From NCBI GenBank assembly GCA_003135315.1, contig PLBD01000519.1, positions 1 through 9,410 of the forward strand: 9,410 nt of DNA, read 5' to 3'. Below are positions 1 to 5,803 of this stretch, piece by piece (the first letter of the stretch is position 1; every line of letters begins with the position of its first letter). Made by a program: the position numbers and the translations under genes. The stretch comes from Acidobacteriaceae bacterium. GTDB lineage: Bacteria > Acidobacteriota > Terriglobia > Terriglobales > Acidobacteriaceae. The notes beneath the pieces were generated by a model. That model saw nothing but the letters and a program-made list of their open reading frames with translations, had not been told where the DNA came from and made no database searches.

Positions 1-711
1 GCGGTCGGCTGCATGTCGGTCACGTCCGCCTTTGCGGCCGGCTACCGCTCGCAATTTTGCCCCCTCCGCTGCACGCGGACCCCCATCAGCCCGCTATTCG
101 ATTCCGATGGTTGGCTTCCCGCCGATACGGTGGGATGGTGGCCGGCGATGCTGCTTCCCACCGATGACGAGGGTCTTGCCCGTGCACTGATTCAGCGGGG
201 TATCGCGGCGGATGCCGCTGGCTCGCCGGGAACGGTGTACCTGGTTCGGACCAGCGATGCGAGCCGAAATGTGCGCGCCGCCGGCTACGCGGCGGCGGAA
301 ATGATGCTCGCGAGCCGGCTGCGGATATTGGAGCTATCGACGCCGGTCAACCGTGAAGTCTCGGACGCGATCGGGTACTTCACCGGCGTCGCGCAAGTCG
401 AGGAGTTGCCTCGCATACATTTTCGCAACGGCGCGGTGGCCGATCATTTCACCTCGAAGGGCGGTAATCTCCATGGGACCAGCCAGATGCCGGCGATCGC
501 ATGGCTCAAACAGGGTGCAACCGCCACCTACGGCACCGTGTCGGAGCCGTGCAACTTCGTGGAGAAGTTTCCCAACCCGCTGGTCTTGTTCGAACACTAC
601 ACGCACGGCGAGACCGCGCTCGAATCCTACTGGAAAAGCGTGCAGATGCCCGGGCAGGGACTCTTCATCGGTGAGCCCTTGAGCCGGCCCTACGGAGCGC
701 GGCATCCATGA
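1..711 (+). CDS. TIGR03790 family protein, C-terminal part (5' end outside window)
   Basis: The frame is open from base 1 to the TGA at 709-711, giving 236 visible residues. The ATG at 13 is probably internal, because members of this family are longer and the frame continues leftward out of the window. The stretch GGNLHGTSQM (460-489), then a GATATYGTVSEPC segment ending at a Cys codon (550-552), then FPNPLVLFEHY and a final MPGQGLFIGEPLSRPY block, is the conserved C-terminal signature I associate with TIGR03790. No function is established for that family. The HG motif followed by the GATATYGT strand and a Cys vaguely recalls caspase-like/C25 peptidases, but I cannot verify this. The gene converges on the GT4 gene and overlaps its 3' end by 22 bp, so there is no room for a conventional terminator between them. 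Its role beside a polysaccharide locus is unknown. Confidence 0.82.
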   Translation, partial: AVGCMSVTSAFAAGYRSQFCPLRCTRTPISPLFDSDGWLPADTVGWWPAMLLPTDDEGLARALIQRGIAADAAGSPGTVYLVRTSDASRNVRAAGYAAAEMMLASRLRILELSTPVNREVSDAIGYFTGVAQVEELPRIHFRNGAVADHFTSKGGNLHGTSQMPAIAWLKQGATATYGTVSEPCNFVEKFPNPLVLFEHYTHGETALESYWKSVQMPGQGLFIGEPLSRPYGARHP

Positions 712-1811
712 GCGGCGGCGTGCCTGATCGCGGCGACCAAGCCGCGGGCCGCCCCGTCGAAGCTGAAATCGGAAGCGGCAAGCGAGCGGGCCGCTTCCGA
801 CATGCGCCGATAGAGATCGGGGTCCTGAAGCAGTTGCGCGGCCGCTTCGGCCCAGGCGTCGACATCGAGCGGCCGGACGAATCCCGATATTGCATCCCTC
901 ACCAACTCTCCGGAAGCCCCGGCGAACGGCGACGCAATCACCGGAATGCCCGCAGCGCACGCCTCATTGGCGACCACACCCCAGGGATCCCAGACCGATG
1001 GCAAGAGCAGCACCCGGCACTCTCCATAGCGCCGGGGCAGCTCCTCCTGAGCCGCAAATCCCCGGAAAGTCACCTCGATTTCGCTCAGCGCCGCTGCGCT
1101 GCTGCGAACGGCTTCCTCGAGCGGCCCCGAGCCTACGAAGCAAATGGAGACGCTGCGGCCAATGAGCCTCGAAGTCGCCTGGGCCACCTGCAAGGCGAAC
1201 AAGGGATTCTTGACGGCGGCGATGCGGCCGCAGAACATCAAGTCATAGCGCTTGGCGGCCCCGGCATGTCTGGCAAAGGCGGCGTTGTCCACGCACAGCG
1301 CGGACCGGAACAAGCTGTCTTCGGGACACCCGTAGGTTCGATAGATGTCGAGCCCCGCTCGAGCGGCCGCGACGAAAGCCTGGCTGCGCCTGAATACGAA
1401 GCGGCGGATCAAGCGGTGCAGCCAGGAGAGCTTCCGTTCCGAGAGCACGGTTCCATCCGTCATCGGGATATGAGCGCATCCCCGGCGCAATGCATACGCG
1501 AACGCCAGGAGGTGAGTCGGGTTGAACCCGGTCGTGACGACCACGTCGGGCCCAATCTCCCGAAGACAGCGGACCACGTCGAGATTGAAGTGAATGTAGC
1601 TGCCCTGGAAATTGACGAAGCTTTCCTTCAAGTAATGGTGCGGGCGATCGAGGGCCGGGAGATTCCACTCCCGGTTGGGTTCACGTGCCGAACAGAACAC
1701 CAGGTGCAAATCGATACCCGTCTCGAGGCCAATGAGGTTGTAGACGGGAATCCGGTATGGCGCCGGGATATTGGTGACCAGCGCGACGCGGCGGATTCGC
1801 TGCTCAGTCAT
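690..1811 (-). CDS. GT4-family glycosyltransferase (polysaccharide repeat-unit assembly)
   Basis: This 373-residue protein has the normal length for a GT-B fold GT4 enzyme. It would move a sugar from a nucleotide donor onto a lipid-linked acceptor at the cytoplasmic face; donor and acceptor cannot be read from the sequence. Residues 9-25 (ALVTNIPAPYRIPVYN) form the N-terminal Rossmann strand with the NIPAPYR motif of this subgroup. The C-terminal domain starts with LMFCGRIAAVKNP (191-203), then FVGSGPLEE (225-233), then PSVWDPWGVVANEACAAGIPV (271-291), the donor-binding region. The first acidic residue of the usual E-x7-E pair is Asp275, paired with Glu283; many GT4 members carry DPWG here. 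The ATG at 1811 lies inside the 3' end of the GT26 gene (8-bp overlap, ATGACTGA) and its ribosome site is weak, so translational coupling is likely. The TAG stop (692-690) lies inside the convergent TIGR03790 gene. Confidence 0.93.
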   Translation of the reverse strand: MTEQRIRRVALVTNIPAPYRIPVYNLIGLETGIDLHLVFCSAREPNREWNLPALDRPHHYLKESFVNFQGSYIHFNLDVVRCLREIGPDVVVTTGFNPTHLLAFAYALRRGCAHIPMTDGTVLSERKLSWLHRLIRRFVFRRSQAFVAAARAGLDIYRTYGCPEDSLFRSALCVDNAAFARHAGAAKRYDLMFCGRIAAVKNPLFALQVAQATSRLIGRSVSICFVGSGPLEEAVRSSAAALSEIEVTFRGFAAQEELPRRYGECRVLLLPSVWDPWGVVANEACAAGIPVIASPFAGASGELVRDAISGFVRPLDVDAWAEAAAQLLQDPDLYRRMSEAARSLAASDFSFDGAARGLVAAIRHAAAHGCRAP

Positions 1812-2562
1812 GCTGCCGTGCGAATCGCTCTCGCAAGACCGACCAGAAGAACAAGGGCGCGGAAACGAAGGTTCGCCGCCACAGCCTCCGGGGCTCCCGC
1901 GGCAGGCGGTAGAGCCACTCGAGCCCCAGATCGCAGATCCACCGCGGGGCGCGCTTGGTAAAGCCCGCGTAATAGTCGAACACGGCGCCTATCGACCCGA
2001 CGACGGGAACTCGAAGATCGCCGGCATTCGCGGCCACCCATTTCTCCTGCTTGGGCGCGGTCATGCCCACCCACAGCACGTCAGGACGGAAGCTGCGGAT
2101 GCTGCCGATCATTTCCCGATTCCTCTCATCCGGCCAGACGCCGAAAGGCGGCGATAGTGCGCCGACCTCGACCCGGGGAAACTCCCGCGCACACCGCTCC
2201 TTGAGCTTCGCGAGAACCTCGGGCCGGGAGCCGAAGAAGAATGCGCGTCCTCCGCTCTGGTTCAAAGCTCCCATCATGGCCAGGAAGAAATCCGTCCCGG
2301 TGATTCGCGGGCCGATCGTCGCGCCCGTCAACCGGGCGCCCCATAGGCAGCCGACCCCGTCCGCAACCACAACGTTCGCGCCATTGAGCGCCCTGCGAAA
2401 TTCCTCGTCCGCTTGCGCAACGACCAGGGAGTGAGGATTTGCGCAGGCGAAGATGAACGAGCGCGTGCGCTCCGCGATCGAAGCCCGCGCATCGCCAACG
2501 AGATCCACCAATGGTCGAGTACCTATGCGCACCCCAAGCATTTGCTGCTCCGATACCCGCAT
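1804..2562 (-). CDS. WecG/TagA/CpsF-family (GT26) glycosyltransferase
   Basis: The product is 252 residues, the usual size for this family. Members such as WecG and TagA add a ManNAc-type sugar to undecaprenyl-diphosphate-GlcNAc, an early step of repeat-unit or teichoic-acid linkage synthesis; the exact sugar here is not known. Family marks in order: ACANPHS (39-45), VVVADGVG (64-71, Asp68 matching the catalytic Asp of TagA), PRITGTDF (85-92), AFFFGS (107-112), WVGMTAPKQEKW (164-175), GSIGAVFDYYAG (189-200) and the C-terminal LGLEWLYRLPREPRRLWRR segment that TagA-type enzymes use for membrane contact. I place the start at the ATG at 2562 because AGGGG lies about 4-8 nt upstream and the alignment-worthy sequence begins there. 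The frame stays open to 2841, but that extension crosses a TATAAT box and the divergent gene. It is first in a two-gene leftward operon with the GT4 gene. Confidence 0.95.
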   Translation of the reverse strand: MRVSEQQMLGVRIGTRPLVDLVGDARASIAERTRSFIFACANPHSLVVAQADEEFRRALNGANVVVADGVGCLWGARLTGATIGPRITGTDFFLAMMGALNQSGGRAFFFGSRPEVLAKLKERCAREFPRVEVGALSPPFGVWPDERNREMIGSIRSFRPDVLWVGMTAPKQEKWVAANAGDLRVPVVGSIGAVFDYYAGFTKRAPRWICDLGLEWLYRLPREPRRLWRRTFVSAPLFFWSVLRERFARQHD

Positions 2563-2640
2563 TCGCCCCTGCAACAATATTGAAATGATGATCCTGTATA
2601 TCAAACACAACCGCCGACATGCCGAGCGGCGCGCCCAGGC

Positions 2641-2646
2641 ATTATA
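2641..2646 (-). promoter_or_regulatory. Candidate -10 box (TATAAT) for the leftward GT26-GT4 operon
   Basis: The minus strand reads TATAAT, a perfect sigma-70 -10 hexamer, about 78 bp ahead of the GT26 start codon. It would give a 5' UTR of roughly 70 nt. No good -35 is present: at 16-19 nt spacing the best hexamers match TTGACA at three positions or fewer, and no TGn extension precedes the box. The promoter may be weak or activator-dependent. The -10 element is seen; promoter function is inferred. Confidence 0.45.
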
Positions 2647-2667
2647 GCGGTCGAATTCGTAGCGCTG

Positions 2668-2696
2668 TTGCGCGAGTGATCCCCCCACGCGATAAA
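2668..2696 (+). promoter_or_regulatory. Candidate sigma-70 promoter for the rightward operon
   Basis: TTGCGC (2668-2673) and GATAAA (2691-2696) are separated by exactly 17 bp. They match the consensus hexamers at 3 of 6 and 4 of 6 positions. Transcription would begin near 2703, leaving a leader of about 75-90 nt before the GT4 start. This is the best rightward candidate I could find between the divergent genes, but the match is only moderate. Confidence 0.3.
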
Positions 2697-2732
2697 GGAA
2701 TGGTTGCGGGAGCCGGTCTGTTCCGCCAGATT

Positions 2733-2777
2733 GGAGGCAGGCCCTTGCGCGCCTCCTGCGGCGGGGACCCGGCAGGA
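2733..2777 (+). promoter_or_regulatory. Two mutually exclusive leader hairpins upstream of the GT4 gene
   Basis: Hairpin A pairs GGAGGC (2733-2738) with GCCTCC (2751-2756). Hairpin B pairs TCCTGC (2754-2759) with GCAGGA (2772-2777) and has an inner CGG/CCG stem (2762-2764 with 2769-2771) closing a GGAC loop. The two share bases 2754-2756, so they cannot form together. A hides the GGAGG in front of the leader ORF at 2745, while B hides the AGGA in front of the GT4 ATG. The base pairing is directly visible; any switching role is inference. Confidence 0.35.
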
Positions 2778-2795
2778 AGATGTCTAATCGGATGA
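2745..2795 (+). CDS. Possible 16-residue leader ORF overlapping the GT4 start
   Basis: A TTG at 2745 sits 7 nt after a strong GGAGG (2733-2737) and opens 16 codons ending in TGA at 2793-2795. That stop overlaps the second in-frame GT4 ATG (2792-2794) in an ATGA junction, the classic arrangement for reinitiation. The same frame also opens at ATG 2700, but AAGGA abuts that codon without spacing. The predicted peptide (about LRASCGGDPAGRCLIG) resembles nothing I recognise and has no run of a single regulatory amino acid. It may be chance. If real, it would couple leader translation to glycosyltransferase synthesis. Confidence 0.25.
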   Translation: MRASCGGDPAGRCLIG

Positions 2796-3991
2796 GCGTT
2801 GACCCCGTGAGAGTGCTTCTCGTACACAACAGATACCGCACCTCGGCGCCCAGCGGAGAGGATCAGGCCGTCGCCAACGAACGGCGCATGCTGGAGGCCC
2901 ACGGCGTGGAAGTATCGACCTTCGATCGCTGCAACGACGATATCGATGAGTCGTCCTGGGCGGCAAAGGGGGCGCTGGCCGTCAACACCATTTGGTCGCG
3001 GCGGTCCCGACTGGAGCTGCAGGCGCGCCTGCGCAGTGTTCGGCCGGACATCGTTCACGTGCACAATACCTTCGCGATGATATCTCCGAGCATCTATGGC
3101 GCGTGTAGAGCCGAGGGTGTGCCGGTGGTGCAAACTCTGCACAATTTCCGCTTCTTCTGCCCGGGCGGACTGTTCTTGCGCGACGGCAAGCCCTGCGAGG
3201 ACTGCGTCGATCATAGTCTGCTGGAGTCGGTCAGGCACCGCTGTTATCGCAACTCGGTCGGCGCAACGGCGGCCGTGGCGTCAATGCTGGCGTTGCATCG
3301 AACGATCGGCACCTACACGCGCGACATCGATCTCTATATCACGCCGACGAAATTCGGCAGATCCAAGGCGATCAAGGCCGGTATTCCGGAAAGCAAAGTG
3401 GTTGTGAAGCCGAATTTCGTTCCGGACCCGCCGCGGCCCGGTCCTGGCGCTGGCGGATATGTGACTTATGTTGGCCGCCTCACCGAGGGAAAGGGGTCTG
3501 AGACCCTGGTGGCGGCATGGCGCCGTCTACCCTCGGTGAGGCTGAAAATCGTCGGCGATGGGGCATTCAGGAGCGGTCTCGAGGCGATTGCAAAACGCGA
3601 AGCGCTCAATATTGAGTTCGTCGGCATGCAGCCCAAGAACGTCGTGCTGGACGCGATGGCAAACGCCGAATTCCTGGTCATGCCCTCGGAGTGTTATGAG
3701 GCCTTCGGCATGGTGATCGCGGAATCCTTCGCGTGCGGGACACCAGTGCTGGCATCCAACATCGGCAGCATGGGGGAACTCGTCGAAGACGGAGTCACTG
3801 GTCGAAAATTCACGGCGGGCGATCCGGCATCGCTGGCCCACGGAGTCGAGGCCATGCTGGCGGACAAGGCGCGCTTACGCGACATGCGCGCGAATGCCCG
3901 CTCCTATTTCGACGCCCACTTGACGGAAGATCAGAATTCCTCGCAGTTGTTGCAGATCTACCAGGATGTCCTGGCCTCGGCCGGGCGGTAG
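2780..3991 (+). CDS. GT4-family glycosyltransferase with four-cysteine insert
   Basis: This 403-residue GT-B enzyme opens with RVLLVHNRYRTSAPSGEDQAV (11-31), the HN-Y-GGED type N terminus of a GT4 subgroup found in polysaccharide loci. It then has RPDIVHVHNTF (88-98) and TLHNFRFFCPGG (119-130). A cysteine set follows that I know from this subgroup: C127, C139, C142 and C155, spaced C-x11-C-x2-C-x12-C, possibly metal-binding. The C-terminal donor domain shows YVGRLTEGKG (230-239), IVGDG (257-261) and ECYEAFGMVIAESFACGTPV, where Glu307 and Glu315 form the E-x7-E pair. The sugar transferred is unknown. The start is either ATG 2780 (AGGA only 2 nt away) or ATG 2792 (overlapped by the leader ORF stop); both precede the conserved region. 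It is the first gene of the rightward operon and ends 18 bp before the ATG of the next gene. Confidence 0.94.
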   Translation: MSNRMSVDPVRVLLVHNRYRTSAPSGEDQAVANERRMLEAHGVEVSTFDRCNDDIDESSWAAKGALAVNTIWSRRSRLELQARLRSVRPDIVHVHNTFAMISPSIYGACRAEGVPVVQTLHNFRFFCPGGLFLRDGKPCEDCVDHSLLESVRHRCYRNSVGATAAVASMLALHRTIGTYTRDIDLYITPTKFGRSKAIKAGIPESKVVVKPNFVPDPPRPGPGAGGYVTYVGRLTEGKGSETLVAAWRRLPSVRLKIVGDGAFRSGLEAIAKREALNIEFVGMQPKNVVLDAMANAEFLVMPSECYEAFGMVIAESFACGTPVLASNIGSMGELVEDGVTGRKFTAGDPASLAHGVEAMLADKARLRDMRANARSYFDAHLTEDQNSSQLLQIYQDVLASAGR

Positions 3992-4006
3992 CCATTGAAT
4001 CCCGCC
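3984..4006 (+). promoter_or_regulatory. Inverted repeat across the GT4-GHL10 junction
   Basis: GGCGG (3984-3988) can pair with CCGCC (4002-4006), with one further C-G pair outside a G-G mismatch. The 13-nt loop holds the TAG stop of the GT4 gene and the TTG at 3995. The left arm is the only Shine-Dalgarno-like stretch near the start of the hydrolase gene, so the stem could limit independent initiation. Confidence 0.25.
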
Positions 4007-4009
4007 GGC

Positions 4010-5800
4010 ATGCAGCCATCGATCTCGCCGACGATCTGCGCCGTTCTCGGTTTGGCGATGGTCGCGCGAGCCCACGCTGGGCCGCCGTTTGTGGAGACGT
4101 TTCCACCAGCCGGGCGCCAGGAGAACGTTCGTTACACCCTGCATGCGGATGCGGAGGTGACCGCCGGGGTGAAGCTCGCGGAGCTGAGGCTTCCCGGTCA
4201 TTCGTACGCCGAATGGTCTCCACGGGACGTGCCCGTAACCGATCGGGGCACGTTGACCATGTGGGTGACGCCGCTATGGGATCCGAACGACACGAGTTCG
4301 CACACCTTCATGACCTTCAATTGGTCCGGAGGGGATCAAAGCTATTTCGCTTTGTCGCAGGGCTGGTGGGAGCCGCAGGGGGCACGCAAGCTGCAGGTCG
4401 TGTTGAGCAATCAGCAGTTCGTAGGGTGCGTGATGCCGTGGAGATTCGACTTCACGATGTTCCTTCCGAACATGAAAACCATGCTTGGCGTCACTTGGCA
4501 GGCGGGCAACCCGGGCGTCATCCGCCTTTTTGTCGACGGCCGAAAAGTATGCGAGCACAGGATCAATTATTCCCCGGGGCGCCGCTTGCTTGGACCGATC
4601 TATCTGGGAAGTGACCGGGGGAGTGGGGCTGAAAGCCGGGGCAGGTCATCCGAGGTCGTCATGGACCATGTCGTGCTGCTCGGCCACGTTTCGAGCGACG
4701 AGGACATGCACCGTCTATTCATTGAAGGTGGAGGTGCCGACCGGGAGAAGTGGCTTCTTGTCCTCAACCAAGCCGCTCCAAAACCAGATCCGAAGTACGA
4801 GCGGCGAATGATGCTCGATGAAGACACCCAATGGGCCGCTTCGAAGCTGGAAATTCAGCGCCGCATTGACCGAATAAAGGCGGCGGGATTCAATACCTAC
4901 GCGCCATGCGTATGGGACGGGGCTTACGCGTATTTCCGAACCGCCCTGGCGCCAATCTCACCATCCATTCATGATCCAACGGACTCCGAGTACGATCCCC
5001 TGCATTACTTGATTGCGCGCGCGCATGCCGCGAACGTGGAAGTGCATCCATGGGTCGACATTGCCCGCCGCGCCGGCGGCGAGTTCCCGAGAGAGCTCTT
5101 CGACGGCGCTCCCGATCATGCCTTCAACGTACACAGCGAGGCCTTTCGCAACTTCATCGTCGGGCTGGCGAGGGACTTGGCCGCGCGCTACGACGTGGAC
5201 GGAGTCAATCTGGACTATGTCCGGGCCATTGGGCCGTGTTCCTCGAATGAGTGCGTCGAAGCCTACCGGCGTATCTATAATAGGTCTCTGAGGGAAGATT
5301 GGAACCAGCAGCTTCAGGGGAACGACGTTCCCTCGATGATCGAGTGGAATCGCAAGCCGATCGGGGACATAGTTGCGAGAATTTCCTCCGCCGTGCGCGC
5401 GCTGAGACCGCGAGCCTTGTTGACCATCGATACGGTTCCGTTCGACCACGATCGTCAACATCAGGGGATGGACGAGCCGGCCTGGCTTCGTTCCGGATTG
5501 GTGGACGCACTGGTGGAAATGGCCTATGACGATCCGCTGAATATGGATTCATTGGATCAGGCAGCGCGGAGCTGGCCGGCAAGCCAGCGAATCATCGCCG
5601 TGCGCAACTACGACATATTCGGCGACTCGGTGGTCAATCGGTCCGGCATGCTCTTGGCCGATTACGTCCGATTGATACGCTCGCGATGGCCCGGATCGGG
5701 CGTGGCTCTTTATCACTACCCGCACCTGGATTCGCGCCAGAGTCTCGAGCTGCGACGCGAAGTCTTCTTGGAAGAGGCGCATGCGCAGGGAAGGCCCTGA
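4010..5800 (+). CDS. Probable exported LamG plus GHL10 glycoside hydrolase
   Basis: The product has 596 residues from ATG 4010 (601 from TTG 3995). Numbering here is from TTG 3995. An N-terminal hydrophobic stretch ending ARAHA|G (24-29) looks like a signal peptide, though its n-region has no Lys or Arg, so export is likely but not certain. Residues about 45-245 resemble a LamG/concanavalin-like lectin jelly roll: GTLTMWVTPLW (85-95), IRLFVDGRKV (176-185), GPIYLGSDRG (200-209), VVMDHVVLLGHVSSDED (221-237). Residues about 270-590 match the GHL10 (PF02638) TIM barrel: IKAAGFNTYAPCVW (294-307), VEVHPWVD (348-355), DGVNLDYVR (402-410, Asp407 the likely catalytic or substrate-contact acid) and EMAYDD (508-513). 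GHL10 proteins include E. coli YddW/DigH, which acts on peptidoglycan glycan strands. In this operon the substrate could instead be the encoded polysaccharide. It lies between GT4 and the polymerase gene, and its stop is 3 bp from the next ATG. Confidence 0.88.
   Translation: MQPSISPTICAVLGLAMVARAHAGPPFVETFPPAGRQENVRYTLHADAEVTAGVKLAELRLPGHSYAEWSPRDVPVTDRGTLTMWVTPLWDPNDTSSHTFMTFNWSGGDQSYFALSQGWWEPQGARKLQVVLSNQQFVGCVMPWRFDFTMFLPNMKTMLGVTWQAGNPGVIRLFVDGRKVCEHRINYSPGRRLLGPIYLGSDRGSGAESRGRSSEVVMDHVVLLGHVSSDEDMHRLFIEGGGADREKWLLVLNQAAPKPDPKYERRMMLDEDTQWAASKLEIQRRIDRIKAAGFNTYAPCVWDGAYAYFRTALAPISPSIHDPTDSEYDPLHYLIARAHAANVEVHPWVDIARRAGGEFPRELFDGAPDHAFNVHSEAFRNFIVGLARDLAARYDVDGVNLDYVRAIGPCSSNECVEAYRRIYNRSLREDWNQQLQGNDVPSMIEWNRKPIGDIVARISSAVRALRPRALLTIDTVPFDHDRQHQGMDEPAWLRSGLVDALVEMAYDDPLNMDSLDQAARSWPASQRIIAVRNYDIFGDSVVNRSGMLLADYVRLIRSRWPGSGVALYHYPHLDSRQSLELRREVFLEEAHAQGRP
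5786..5799 (+). promoter_or_regulatory. Hairpin covering the ribosome site of the polymerase gene
   Basis: CAGGG (5786-5790) pairs perfectly with CCCTG (5795-5799) around an AAGG loop. The stem and loop contain the AGGGAAGG that serves as ribosome site for the ATG at 5804, and the right arm includes part of the TGA that ends the hydrolase gene. Ribosomes finishing the hydrolase would melt the stem, so polymerase translation could depend on upstream translation. The pairing is seen; the coupling is inferred. Confidence 0.4.
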
Positions 5801-5803
5801 ACG

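Noticed and set aside
708..1961. 417-codon open frame on the plus strand
   Set aside because: It lies opposite the well-supported GT4 gene and has shadow composition (many Arg, Pro, Gly) with no recognisable motif. Long antisense frames are common in GC-rich genes.
2575..2582. Palindrome CAATATTG near the GT26 start taken alone as an operator
   Set aside because: An 8-bp palindrome is expected by chance at this scale. It is kept only as a minor note under the divergent control region.
2563..2841. N-terminal extension of the GT26 frame to ATG 2841
   Set aside because: It crosses the TATAAT box and overlaps the divergent GT4 start. The extra 93 residues are Arg-rich without family similarity, and ATG 2562 has a ribosome site.
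3733..4614. 293-codon open frame on the plus strand spanning the GT4-GHL10 junction
   Set aside because: It overlaps two real genes in another frame and shows no family motif.
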